From Thiotrichaceae bacterium UBA4486 (GTDB lineage: Bacteria > Pseudomonadota > Gammaproteobacteria > Eutrophobiales > Eutrophobiaceae), in NCBI GenBank assembly GCA_002389045.1, contig DGNS01000017.1, positions 1 through 64,000 on the forward strand: a stretch of 64,000 nt of DNA, read 5' to 3'. A model generated the notes under the pieces. The model made no database searches. It saw only the letters and a program-made list of their open reading frames with translations, and had not been told where the DNA came from. Positions 26,928 to 34,841 of the stretch are shown here, piece by piece (within the stretch, counting starts at the first letter, position 1; every line of letters starts with the position of its first letter). The position numbers and the translations under genes were made by a program.

Positions 26928-27767
26928 TCAAGCCAATGTTTCCCGGGGTGCGGCTGGCTCGCGCCTGCCGTTCAGCATGCGCACATCGAGACGATCCCGT
27001 AACCGGTCGCCGAGTATATTGATGGACAATACCACCAGGAAGATGGCCGCCCCCGGGGCCACAACCATGTGCGGTGCGGACAACATGTAGCGAACCCCGT
27101 CACGGATCATGGATCCCCATGAGGCGGCGGGCGGCTGCACACCGAGACCCAGGAAAGACAACGTGGCCTCGGCGATGACCGCTCCGGCTATATCGAATGT
27201 GGCCTGTACGATCAGCGGCGCAAGAATCAACGGCAGAATGTGTTTGACCAGGATGACCGGGGTTCGCGTACCCATGGCCCTGGCCGCGAGCACATGGTCG
27301 CGTTCCCGGACGGACAGTGTCTGGGCGCGGGCCAGCCGGGCAAATCCCACCCAGCCCACCACGGCCAGGGCAATGATGGCGTTGGACACTCCCGGTCCCA
27401 GGATCCCGGCCAGGGCGATGGCCAGCAGCAGACCCGGAAAAGCCATGAAAATATCGATCAGCATCACGCTGATACGACCCCACCAGCCACCGAACCAGGC
27501 GCTGGTGATCCCCACCACCGTGCCGACCAGTGCGGAAATCATCACAACCGTCAGGGCCACGACCAGCGAGGTGCGCGCCCCGGCCACCAGGCGCGCGGCG
27601 ATGGACCGGCCGAGATCATCGTAACCGAGCAGTGAACCGCTCGCAGGCGGTTCGAGGATCCGGCCCAGATCGATACGGTCCGGGTCCGACAGTTCCAGGC
27701 CCGCCATGAGGCCGAGAACAAGCCATAATGCCGTGATGAAAACAGCCAGGTAAACCGGCTTATTCAT
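26928..27767 (-). CDS. ABC transporter permease, DppC/OppC type
   Basis: 279 residues from the ATG at 27767 (MNKPVYLAVFITALWLVLGL). It has about six membrane helices and the permease coupling motif 'VRERDHVLAARAMGTRTPVILVKHILPLI'; 'LGYDDLGRSIAARLVAGARTSL' and 'IAEATLSFLGLGVQPPAASWG' are hallmarks of dipeptide/oligopeptide/nickel permeases. The ATG overlaps the upstream permease stop by 8 bp (ATGAATAA). No ATPase or substrate-binding gene is adjacent. Confidence 0.92.
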   Translation of the reverse strand: MNKPVYLAVFITALWLVLGLMAGLELSDPDRIDLGRILEPPASGSLLGYDDLGRSIAARLVAGARTSLVVALTVVMISALVGTVVGITSAWFGGWWGRISVMLIDIFMAFPGLLLAIALAGILGPGVSNAIIALAVVGWVGFARLARAQTLSVRERDHVLAARAMGTRTPVILVKHILPLILAPLIVQATFDIAGAVIAEATLSFLGLGVQPPAASWGSMIRDGVRYMLSAPHMVVAPGAAIFLVVLSINILGDRLRDRLDVRMLNGRREPAAPRETLA

Positions 27768-28686
27768 TGTCCAGCCTGACCCTGGGATCCAGAACAACAT
27801 AAACCAGGTCGGTGAGCAGGTTGATGATCACGTAAATAATACTGATCAGCAGAATGCATCCCTGCAGAACCGGGTAATCGCGTTTCTGTATGGCCTCAAT
27901 GGTCAACAGTCCCAGTCCCGGCCAGTCGAAGATTTGTTCCGTGACCACGGCACCGGTCAACAGCGCTCCCAGTTGTGCGCCCAGAACGGTGGTCACCGGC
28001 AACAGGGCGTTTCGCATTGCGTGCCCCAGTACCACGCGGGCTTCACCCAGACCTCGGGCTCGCGCGGCAACGATGTAGTTCTCACCCAGAACTTCCAGCA
28101 ACGAGGCACGGATCATTCTTGATTGCAATGCCGCGAGTGCGGTTCCCAGCGTTACGGCGGGCAGCACCAGCGATAACGGTCCGGTCATACCGCTGACCGG
28201 AAACCAGCCGAGATAAAATGAAAACAGCAATACCAGCAATGGTCCGAGCCAGAAGTTGGGTATGGCCACGCCGACCATGGCGACGGTCATCGAGACGTGA
28301 TCATAGAGAGTGTTTTTTCTCAATGCCGCCATGATCCCGGCCGGGATCGCAATCAATACAGCCACGACAATGCTGGCCACGGCCAGTATAAAAGTTGCCG
28401 GCAGGCGTTCGGCAAGCAGGCTCGTCACCGGCCGCCGGCTGTGAATCGACATGCCCATGTCCAGCCGGGCAACGTCCTGCAGGTACAGCAGCCATTGCCT
28501 GTGCAGGGGTTGGTCCAGTCCCAGTTGCCGACGCAGGGTTTCGCGATCGGCCGGCGATGCGCTCTCGCCGAGCATAACTTCCACCGGGTCACCGGGAACC
28601 AGGTGAATCAACAGGAAAACAATACTGCAAACGCCAATGACGACAATAATCGATGTGAACAGGCGGTTAACGAGATAATTCAACAT
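27760..28686 (-). CDS. ABC transporter permease, DppB/OppB type
   Basis: 308 residues with about six membrane helices. The start 'MLNYLVNRLFTSIIVVIGVCSIVFLLIHLVPGDPVEVMLGESAS' is diagnostic for DppB/GsiC-like permeases, and the coupling loop is 'VLGENYIVAARARGLGEARVVLGHAMRNALLP'. It forms a heterodimer with the next gene. ATPases and a binding protein must be encoded elsewhere. Placement before nagZ hints at recycling of murein peptides, but that is inference. Confidence 0.93.
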   Translation of the reverse strand: MLNYLVNRLFTSIIVVIGVCSIVFLLIHLVPGDPVEVMLGESASPADRETLRRQLGLDQPLHRQWLLYLQDVARLDMGMSIHSRRPVTSLLAERLPATFILAVASIVVAVLIAIPAGIMAALRKNTLYDHVSMTVAMVGVAIPNFWLGPLLVLLFSFYLGWFPVSGMTGPLSLVLPAVTLGTALAALQSRMIRASLLEVLGENYIVAARARGLGEARVVLGHAMRNALLPVTTVLGAQLGALLTGAVVTEQIFDWPGLGLLTIEAIQKRDYPVLQGCILLISIIYVIINLLTDLVYVVLDPRVRLDNE

Positions 28687-28757
28687 GTTGATGATTACTT
28701 TCCACTATATCTGCGGCATAATGCAACCAGTCTCGAGGGACGCCTGTGCTATATATG

Positions 28758-28944
28758 TGTTCCTGATCCGTGTACAGTCGGGAGCCATAAATAACGCAGA
28801 TACGCGGTAAATACGGTCGCTCCGGACTCCTGTCCTCCAGCGACACTAATACATCCATGTATGTCGTCCATGTAGCTCGGATGCGGCATCCCTGCCGCAG
28901 ACGGTCTGCTTATATGATTCCCGACTGTACACGGATCAGGAACA
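28758..28944. repeat. 187-bp palindromic intergenic element
   Basis: Perfect 26-bp inverted repeats (28758-28783 and 28919-28944; core CCTGATCCGTGTACAGTC) enclose at least three smaller hairpins: GTCGCT...AGCGAC with inner GGAC/GTCC, TACATCCATGTA, and GCGGCA-tccc-TGCCGC. Similarity between the arms continues inward for ~25 bp. It ends 20 bp before the start of the two-span membrane protein at 28965 and 70 bp from the DppB-like start, so it occupies the whole divergent promoter region. Confidence 0.7.
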
Positions 28945-28964
28945 GATATTTAGAGACCCAGAAG

Positions 28965-29441
28965 ATGTATGAATTTAAAAATGACAACAACAATGACCAT
29001 CCCGCGCCGACTCTGGCCGATCTTGGCACAGACATGATGAGCATCATTGTCCGGTTATTCGGTTTTGCCCTGTTACTGGCCGGGCTCTGGATTGCCATCT
29101 TTGTCATGCTGGAGGCCATGGAACTCTATGAAAATCCGAAAAAAATTGAAACCCTCGCGGCATATATAGAACAGGGATCGAATGTCGATAAAAGCCTGGT
29201 ATCCCTGCGTGACAGCGTAACCGAAGAGGCTGCAAGTGATGAAATCAGAACCCAGATCCCCCAGGGTACGATTCGAGTGTCGTATTTCTTCGCCTGGGTC
29301 ATAGCCATCCTCATGCTCATGCTGATTGCGCGAATTTCACTAACGGCGATCAAGACCGGCGGCGAACTCGTGCTCTATGACGTACACATCAAGCGATTCG
29401 CCCGCCAGCTGGCACGGGAGTCCATGAAGGCGCCCGAGTAA
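28965..29441 (+). CDS. Two-span membrane protein of unknown function
   Basis: 158 residues from the ATG at 28965 (MYEFKNDNNNDHPAPTLADLG). I recognise no family. Two hydrophobic helices ('IIVRLFGFALLLAGLWIAIFVMLEAM' and 'YFFAWVIAILMLMLIARISL') flank a ~50-residue polar loop, and a basic C-terminal tail follows ('LYDVHIKRFARQLARESMKAPE'). The longer upstream frame would run through the palindromic element and is unlikely to be translated. It converges on the DUF3106 gene with an 8-bp gap. Confidence 0.65.
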   Translation: MYEFKNDNNNDHPAPTLADLGTDMMSIIVRLFGFALLLAGLWIAIFVMLEAMELYENPKKIETLAAYIEQGSNVDKSLVSLRDSVTEEAASDEIRTQIPQGTIRVSYFFAWVIAILMLMLIARISLTAIKTGGELVLYDVHIKRFARQLARESMKAPE

Positions 29442-29449
29442 GCCCGGGC

Positions 29450-30049
29450 TTAATCAGTGTCTTCCTGAAACCGGTCCTCACGTATGAATCGCTCGCGTTC
29501 TTCGCGGCTCATTTCCAGCCAGCGCCGGTGAAACTCCCGGTGTTGTTCAGGTGTCATGGCATGAAGCCGCTGCCTGAGTTGCCGGCGTTGATCATCGTCC
29601 AGGGCGCGCATACTCTTCTTCATTCTGTCCCGTTCTTCCGGTGTCATGCTGTGCCAGCGTTCACGCAAGGCACGGCGTTTTTCCTCGGGCAGACTCTTGA
29701 ACCATTCCCGGCGCTTGCGGATTTGTTCACGCTCTTCGGGCGGCAGTTGTTTAAAGTGACGGAACATTTCCCGTAAACGCTGTTTTTTTGCGGGGTCCAT
29801 GTTTTTCCAACGCTGCATGCGCTTACGCACCCGCTCACGTTCCTCATCCGACAGGTTCTGCCAGCGGCCGGTAATATTTTGCAGACGTTGTTGTTTATGT
29901 ACCGGCAGAACATCCCAGTCATCTTCATAGTCCTTCAACAATTGTTGCTGCTCCGCCGACAACGACTCCCAGGCAATGCTGCTATCTGCCCGCACCGACA
30001 GCGGCACGGACAATAACAGCAGCACCATGATTGCATTAACGTGACGCAT
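29450..30049 (-). CDS. DUF3106 domain protein
   Basis: 199 residues with a signal peptide (1-21, 'AIMVLLLLSVPLSVRAD'). The mature part consists of short repeated helices, each built on a 'L(P/S/T)xEER(E)' cap: 'NLSDEERERVRKRMQRWKNM', 'QLPPEEREQIRKRREWFKSL' and 'SMTPEERDRMKKSMRAL', about seven copies in all. The strongly charged Arg/Glu composition is typical of DUF3106. The fold suggests a periplasmic stress or regulatory protein related in style to CpxP/Spy-like helical repeats. It is last in the sigma/anti-sigma operon. Confidence 0.85.
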   Translation of the reverse strand: MRHVNAIMVLLLLSVPLSVRADSSIAWESLSAEQQQLLKDYEDDWDVLPVHKQQRLQNITGRWQNLSDEERERVRKRMQRWKNMDPAKKQRLREMFRHFKQLPPEEREQIRKRREWFKSLPEEKRRALRERWHSMTPEERDRMKKSMRALDDDQRRQLRQRLHAMTPEQHREFHRRWLEMSREERERFIREDRFQEDTD

Positions 30050-30076
30050 CAGGCTGCTTGCTCATCAGGGGGAAAA

Positions 30077-30427
30077 TCACGATGTACCGGCTGTCTCGTA
30101 ACTGTCCAGCCACTCATAAAACTCCAGGTCTTCATAGAACTCAAGTTCCTCGGATGAAGAGATGAGTTCCACGTCTATTTCCCTCAGGCCGGGGTCGGAT
30201 GGCCGCTCGGGCATGAGCAGGAAGATCATGGCAAACAGGCAGGCCGTGGCGACGGCGCCCGCCGGCAACACAAACCACGGTGCATGGTTTTTACCCTGTT
30301 TTTCCAGGGCACGGTTTCTGACCTGCGTGATCATCGATAAAGTTTGAGCGTCAATGGCATTGACACTGTCATCAAACCATTCCCGGAGTTTGCTCGTATC
30401 TGTGTCTTTCGAATAGTCTTTGCTCAT
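30077..30427 (-). CDS. Putative anti-sigma factor (DUF3619-like)
   Basis: 116 residues: a soluble N-terminal part ('LREWFDDSVNAIDAQTLSMITQVRNRALE'), one membrane helix ('WFVLPAGAVATACLFAMIFLL') and a short acidic C-terminal tail ('EDLEFYEWLDSYE'). The 'FYEDLEFYEWL' ending is typical of DUF3619-like partners of ECF sigma factors. The ATG overlaps the sigma-factor stop by 4 bp. Anti-sigma activity is inferred from architecture and coupling. Confidence 0.7.
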   Translation of the reverse strand: MSKDYSKDTDTSKLREWFDDSVNAIDAQTLSMITQVRNRALEKQGKNHAPWFVLPAGAVATACLFAMIFLLMPERPSDPGLREIDVELISSSEELEFYEDLEFYEWLDSYETAGTS

Positions 30428-31122
30428 AACCGGTATTCTCCAAGTCGATCTCTTAATGTGTGCACGGCACGTGAATAGTGTGTTTTCACACTGCCTTGCG
30501 AACAGGACATGGCCCTGGCGGTTTCGGCAACATCAAAGCCCTGAAGGGCGCGTAACACGAATGCCTGTTGCTGCCGCAACGGCAACTGTCGTATCGCCGC
30601 TTCCAGGGCGGCCATGATCTCCCCTGTCGCGATCAATTGTTCCGGTGATCGGCCGGCGGGATCGCTGGCTGATTGAACAGGATCATAATCATCCTCATTG
30701 TCCGTTGAACTGCCGAACCAGGCGCGAAAGCGGTTACGGACACTGTTGCGGCGATACCAATCCTTGATGCGGCTTTGTAAAATCGTATGAAAAAGCGGTC
30801 CCCACTCTTCGCTGTCGCGATCCGCGTATTTCTCGACCAGTTTGGTCATGGCATCCTGCAGTATATCCAGGGCCTCCTCGCGGTTACCCGTGGCAATTAC
30901 CGCTATACGATAGGCGCGTCTTTCCGAACCGGCGAGAAAACGCTGCAGTTCAGCTGTAGTATCCAGCACTTCTCCCCTTGTCCCTGTGGACCTGGTGGTT
31001 AACTTACCGGTGGACGAGCCAGCCGCCTGTGCAGTATGGCAACCGCCGGTTGTGGTCATTATCAGCGGATCTCCTGTTGCGGACAACGTGATGCCGGCAT
31101 TGTGCATGGAAATATCCACCAT
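30424..31122 (-). CDS. RNA polymerase sigma factor, ECF family
   Basis: 232 residues. Region 2 is 'RFLAGSERRAYRIAVIATGNREEALDILQDAMTKLVEKYADR' and 'LFHTILQSRIKDWYRRN'; region 4 is 'LPLRQQQAFVLRALQGFDVAETARAMSCSQGSVKTHYSRAVHTLRDRL'. The first ~50 residues are low-complexity and unusual for the family, so a later start is possible, but the ATG at 31122 has a good ribosome site (GGGAG, 5 nt spacing). It heads an operon with the anti-sigma-like protein and DUF3106, probably an envelope-stress circuit. Confidence 0.85.
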   Translation of the reverse strand: MVDISMHNAGITLSATGDPLIMTTTGGCHTAQAAGSSTGKLTTRSTGTRGEVLDTTAELQRFLAGSERRAYRIAVIATGNREEALDILQDAMTKLVEKYADRDSEEWGPLFHTILQSRIKDWYRRNSVRNRFRAWFGSSTDNEDDYDPVQSASDPAGRSPEQLIATGEIMAALEAAIRQLPLRQQQAFVLRALQGFDVAETARAMSCSQGSVKTHYSRAVHTLRDRLGEYRL

Positions 31123-31224
31123 TCGGTCTCCCGATTCTCAGGATGTTTGAAAGTTTAACGCATGCTCACCGGTCTGGTTGACATTGTCACCCCCCGGGAC
31201 AACACTGCGGAAAAATCATAGCTA

Positions 31225-32148
31225 ATGAACTGCATGTCATCCACCGGTCACAGCGCTTCACTGAAAGCGATTCTCTATGCGTTTCTGGCCAATCTGGGTC
31301 TGGCAATCGCAAAAACCGCAGCCGCGATCTATACAGGATCCGGCAGTATGCTCGCCGAGGCGATCCATTCCTATGCCGATTGTGGCAACCAGGTACTGCT
31401 GTACATCGGCCTCAGACAATCCCTGAAGCCGGCCGACGATCAACATCCGCTGGGCTATGGCAAGGTGACCTATTTCTGGAGTTTTATAGTTGCCATCCTG
31501 CTGTTCAGCATGGGTGGTTTGTTTTCCATCTACGAGGGCTGGCACAAACTGCATACAACGGAGCCGCTGAACCAGGCCTGGGTTGCCCTGCTGGTGCTGG
31601 GGTTCGGAATTGTTCTGGAGTGTTTCAGTCTGGCCGGGGCGTTGCGCGAAATCAGTCACCTGCGCAAGGAACGGCCGTTCTGGCAGTGGTTTGAAAATAC
31701 CCGTAACGCGGAACTGGTGGTTATACTCGGTGAGGATAGCGCCGCGATTCTTGGCCTGGTGCTGGCCTTCATTTTCGTCACGCTGGCCTGGATCACCGGC
31801 AATCCCGTGTTTGATGCCCTGGGTTCCATTTGTATCGGGGTAGTTCTGGTTCTTGTTTCCGCATTCATTGGCTGGCGGATCAAAATGCTCATCATCGGAC
31901 GTTCGGCCGAACCGGAACTGGTGCAGATTATTCAGGAAATTATCGCCGCAGATAACTGTATCGAGAAAGTCCTGAACACGCTGACTATGCAGTTCGGTCC
32001 CCATGTTATGCTGGCAGCCAAGGTTAAAATAAAAACCGGTCTTTCCATAGAAGACACGGTGCGGGAAATCAATGAACTCGAGAAACAGATAAAGCAGCGC
32101 ACCCCTGCCGTTAAGTGGTGTTTTATCGAGCCGGATATAAAAGAGTAA
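31225..32148 (+). CDS. Cation diffusion facilitator (CDF) transporter, SLC30A9-like
   Basis: 307 residues with about six membrane helices and a cytosolic C-terminal domain. TM2 carries 'AEAIHSYADCGNQ' (HxxxD, the expected metal site), but the TM5 site reads 'VVILGEDSAAILG', with Glu-Asp instead of HxxxD, as in the SLC30A9-like branch. This may change metal choice. CDF proteins export Zn, Fe, Mn or Co by proton antiport. It diverges from the ECF sigma operon across 102 bp. Confidence 0.88.
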   Translation: MNCMSSTGHSASLKAILYAFLANLGLAIAKTAAAIYTGSGSMLAEAIHSYADCGNQVLLYIGLRQSLKPADDQHPLGYGKVTYFWSFIVAILLFSMGGLFSIYEGWHKLHTTEPLNQAWVALLVLGFGIVLECFSLAGALREISHLRKERPFWQWFENTRNAELVVILGEDSAAILGLVLAFIFVTLAWITGNPVFDALGSICIGVVLVLVSAFIGWRIKMLIIGRSAEPELVQIIQEIIAADNCIEKVLNTLTMQFGPHVMLAAKVKIKTGLSIEDTVREINELEKQIKQRTPAVKWCFIEPDIKE

Positions 32149-32576
32149 CCTGGAGCCGGCCGGTATAACCGGCTAACGTGGCGAGTAAATTTCCACCCAT
32201 GGATTCTGCGCAAGAGCCTGAAATACTTCATAGCTTAACAGCAGGTCCAGGCTCGAACGATTCGACGCCTTACCATTCAGGAGGCGACCTCGCCATATCC
32301 TTGCCAGGCAGGCGCCGGTTGTCCAAATCATGCAACGGCATATACCCGGTATGCGAGTACTTTCCGTGGCGCGTATGCAGGTTTCCTGTTACATACAGCT
32401 TCATTAATTATGCAAATCTGGTATTGTTATCGCTTGATAAGCGATAGTGATTGTTTGTGTGCTGCGGGGGTAATAAACACTAACGCTGTCAGCTGACCGC
32501 CTTTTCCTTGGTATTGCTGTTTCCGGGGAACCTCCGGTTGCTTAGGAGCTTGCCTGGTAGAACCCGAGTCCTGCAT
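32149..32576. other. Intergenic region upstream of the TetR gene
   Basis: About 430 bp without a convincing gene. A short palindrome GCCGGT-ata-ACCGGC (32159-32173) follows the CDF stop but lacks a T-run. A frame at 32178-32447 has no homology or ribosome site. A second palindrome at 32428-32446 is listed separately. Confidence 0.5.
32428..32446. promoter_or_regulatory. Palindrome upstream of tetR-type regulator
   Basis: TATCGCTT-gat-AAGCGATA is a perfect 8-bp inverted repeat about 130 bp before the TetR start, in an AT-rich stretch that could hold its promoter. It is a candidate autoregulatory operator. It differs from the ATACG-N4-CGTAT palindrome found in the island. Confidence 0.35.
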
Positions 32577-33149
32577 ATGACAAACAAGTCTGATAAAAAA
32601 AATGAACGCCTCAGTCGTGAGTCATGGATTATTGCCGCATTTGACACCTTATACGAGGAGGGGCTGGATGCTGTACGTATAGAACCGCTGGCTAAAAAAC
32701 TGAACGTCACCAAGGGCAGTTTCTACTGGCATTTCAAAAACCGTTCAGAATTGCATGACGCCTTGCTGGGTTACTGGGAAAAGGAAATGACCCAATCCGT
32801 CCTCGATTTTGCCAAGAAATTTCATGGCAGTCCGAGACAACGGCTGATCAACACCCTGCGGGAAATTATCAGCAAGGAGCGTACAAAGTATGACCCGGCG
32901 GTTCGTAACTGGGCCAGAAATGATGACAAGGTAAAAAAGGTCGTCGAATACGTTGACGAAATACGCCTGAATTTCCTGCAGGGTCTGTTCATCGACATCG
33001 GTTTTACGAAACAGGAGGCCGAAATACGCGCCCGCCTTATGTATTACTACATCATGGGCGAATGCATAGTCACGGTTAAGGAGCCGATGCCCAAACGAAT
33101 GAAACGGCTGGATATCAAGACTGAAATAATGATGGCGCCGCTGAAATAA
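32577..33149 (+). CDS. TetR/AcrR family transcriptional regulator
   Basis: 190 residues from the ATG at 32577 (MTNKSDKKNERLSRESWIIA). The N-terminal helix-turn-helix is clear: 'AAFDTLYEEGLDAVRIEPLAKKLNVTKGSFYWHFKNRSELHDALL'. The C-terminal ligand/dimer domain covers about 75-185. It stands at the edge of the catabolic region, opposite the DUF1329/DUF1302 genes, and is the simplest candidate to bind the shared palindromes at 36897, 41004 and 54761. Ligand unknown. Confidence 0.9.
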   Translation: MTNKSDKKNERLSRESWIIAAFDTLYEEGLDAVRIEPLAKKLNVTKGSFYWHFKNRSELHDALLGYWEKEMTQSVLDFAKKFHGSPRQRLINTLREIISKERTKYDPAVRNWARNDDKVKKVVEYVDEIRLNFLQGLFIDIGFTKQEAEIRARLMYYYIMGECIVTVKEPMPKRMKRLDIKTEIMMAPLK

Positions 33150-33232
33150 AACCGGCAAATCACAAAATTCAAGTAACCTCTGATGAATCAGGTTGTCTCA
33201 TCCCGGCCTTGCCGGATACTGCCGATCCCGCA

Positions 33233-33271
33233 GTGGCGGGCAGCTATCTGAATCAGATAGCTGCCCGCCAC
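33233..33271. terminator. Perfect 19-bp hairpin between convergent genes
   Basis: Nineteen-base arms (33233-33251 and 33253-33271; starts GTGGCGGGCAGC) are exact complements around a single base. It lies midway between the ends of the TetR and DUF1329 genes, so a bidirectional terminator is the likely role. No T-run follows on either strand, so it is not a canonical intrinsic terminator. Confidence 0.5.
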
Positions 33272-33327
33272 CCGGATGCGTTATTACCGGTGTCTTTAAT
33301 CACAGTCATCAGCACACCAGTTTCCTG

Positions 33328-34638
33328 TTAACGCGCGGATTTCCTCAGGTTTTGCACCGAGAATAACCGCGGCTGATTGACATCGTCCGTAATGATGCTC
33401 TTGAATTGCAGTGTCGTGCAATGCATGGCCTGAACATCGATCAAGACGGCAAAATCATCCAGTGCCACACCCATGCCCTTGTTCCTTTCATGATGATGAT
33501 CGGAATGGGCCTTGCCTATGGGGAACCACTTCCACAGGTCGCCTTTCTTGTCGTAGGTCACCAATGAAGCCATGGTCATGGTCTGGCTGTCCAGGTTGAT
33601 GACACGCTTGCCAATCGGGTGATTCGGATCCTTGGGCGTACCGATCAGCGTATAGGTTTTTCTTAACTGATAGGTGACTTTCGGGAAACAGTTGCCCTTG
33701 CCTTCCACATCGACGAAACGATAACCATCCGGATCATCGGCCGGATCGGAGGACAGTTCCATCTCGTTATGATAATAAAACGGCAGCAGCAGATTACGTG
33801 TGCCGGCATATTCCCAGTTGTAATCAGAGACCCGGCCATTATAGCCCTCGAAGTCCTCGATCATCAGATCGCTGCCCAGGAAGGAATCGGTGATCTGGCC
33901 GGTGGCGAGTCGGCGCACACGGCGCTGAAAGCCCAGGTACAACCAGCCGTCATCACGCTTGGTATCATCCTGGTAACGATGGATCAGCAACTGCGTGTCT
34001 TTGAGATCGAAGGGTTCCAGGACCCGGCTGTAAATACCGCGATAGATCTCACCCGGGTTATCGGCAAATTCCGGTTTGGGCTCGAATGTGACACGGTGAT
34101 TGAAATTCATGAAGTGCCAGGAGAACTTCAACACCCGCTCTACCTTGCCGCTTTTCATATCGCGGTATGTCCACCAGAATGGTTCAATGGTTTCCGAGTC
34201 ACCGGAGTTGAAACCGTATTGATAGTTCCAGACCAGTTTCTGCCCGGCATCGGGGTCATTGGCATCAGGCTCCTGGGGATAGGCACGCCCGGCGACATAG
34301 CCGTTTAATGTGCCGTTGGCGTTCAGGGTCACCGCATCCGAGTATTTCCGGGTGGCCTCTACATAATCACTGGTCAACGGGAAGTCCGTTGTCGGTGCCG
34401 TTTTGATTTCTATCCAGCCATCACTGATAAACCGGTACAGGGCTTCATCCAGGATTTCCTTGTATTTCTCGACATTGGACTGGTTGACAACCACGCCCGG
34501 CTCATAGCCGTCAAACGTGGGGGTCCAGTTATTGTATGGATAAAATGACTGCTGTATCACTTCATCGGAAACAGCAAAGGCATTCCCTGCGGTGAATGCC
34601 AGCAGAGACACACCAAGAGTTCTTGCAATTTTTTTCAT
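33328..34638 (-). CDS. DUF1329 periplasmic protein
   Basis: 436 residues with a signal peptide (1-22, 'LGVSLLAFTAGNAFAVSD'). Family landmarks include 'YPYNNWTPTFDGYEPGVVVNQSNVEKYKEIL', 'WWTYRDMKSGKVERVLKFSWHFMNFNHRVTFEP', and 'YLGFQRRVRRLATGQITDSFLGSDLMIEDFEGYNGRVSDYNWEY'. DUF1329 proteins have a LolB-like fold and regularly pair with DUF1302 proteins in clusters for hydrophobic substrates. A lipid- or substrate-shuttling role in the periplasm is inferred. A good ribosome site (GAGGAG) precedes the ATG; about 200 bp separate it from DUF1302. Confidence 0.9.
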   Translation of the reverse strand: MKKIARTLGVSLLAFTAGNAFAVSDEVIQQSFYPYNNWTPTFDGYEPGVVVNQSNVEKYKEILDEALYRFISDGWIEIKTAPTTDFPLTSDYVEATRKYSDAVTLNANGTLNGYVAGRAYPQEPDANDPDAGQKLVWNYQYGFNSGDSETIEPFWWTYRDMKSGKVERVLKFSWHFMNFNHRVTFEPKPEFADNPGEIYRGIYSRVLEPFDLKDTQLLIHRYQDDTKRDDGWLYLGFQRRVRRLATGQITDSFLGSDLMIEDFEGYNGRVSDYNWEYAGTRNLLLPFYYHNEMELSSDPADDPDGYRFVDVEGKGNCFPKVTYQLRKTYTLIGTPKDPNHPIGKRVINLDSQTMTMASLVTYDKKGDLWKWFPIGKAHSDHHHERNKGMGVALDDFAVLIDVQAMHCTTLQFKSIITDDVNQPRLFSVQNLRKSAR

Positions 34639-34793
34639 CGGATTCTTCTCCTCAACCTCGGGAATGGATTTGGGAAAACACTGATTGATTCAGGGCTTCA
34701 GCGGCGCAGTGATGCGCCGCTATTTTCGCCGGTCTGAATACCAATAAAAATGAAAGCCTGTCAATCATCACATTTACAGTCCGGCGTAACCCG

Positions 34794-34813
34794 ATAATTC
34801 ATGTATGAATTAT
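34794..34813. repeat. 20-bp palindrome between DUF1302 and DUF1329
   Basis: ATAATTCAT-gt-ATGAATTAT is a perfect 9-bp inverted repeat, about 28 bp after the DUF1302 stop and 155 bp before the DUF1329 start on the minus strand. It could be a weak transcript-end hairpin or an operator for DUF1329. Confidence 0.4.
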
Positions 34814-34841
34814 GCCGTGTATGCAGCATTCAGCAGCTTTC

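Noticed and set aside
32178..32447. Plus-strand frame of 89 codons before the TetR gene
   Set aside because: No homology, no Shine-Dalgarno, and it spans the palindrome at 32428-32446.
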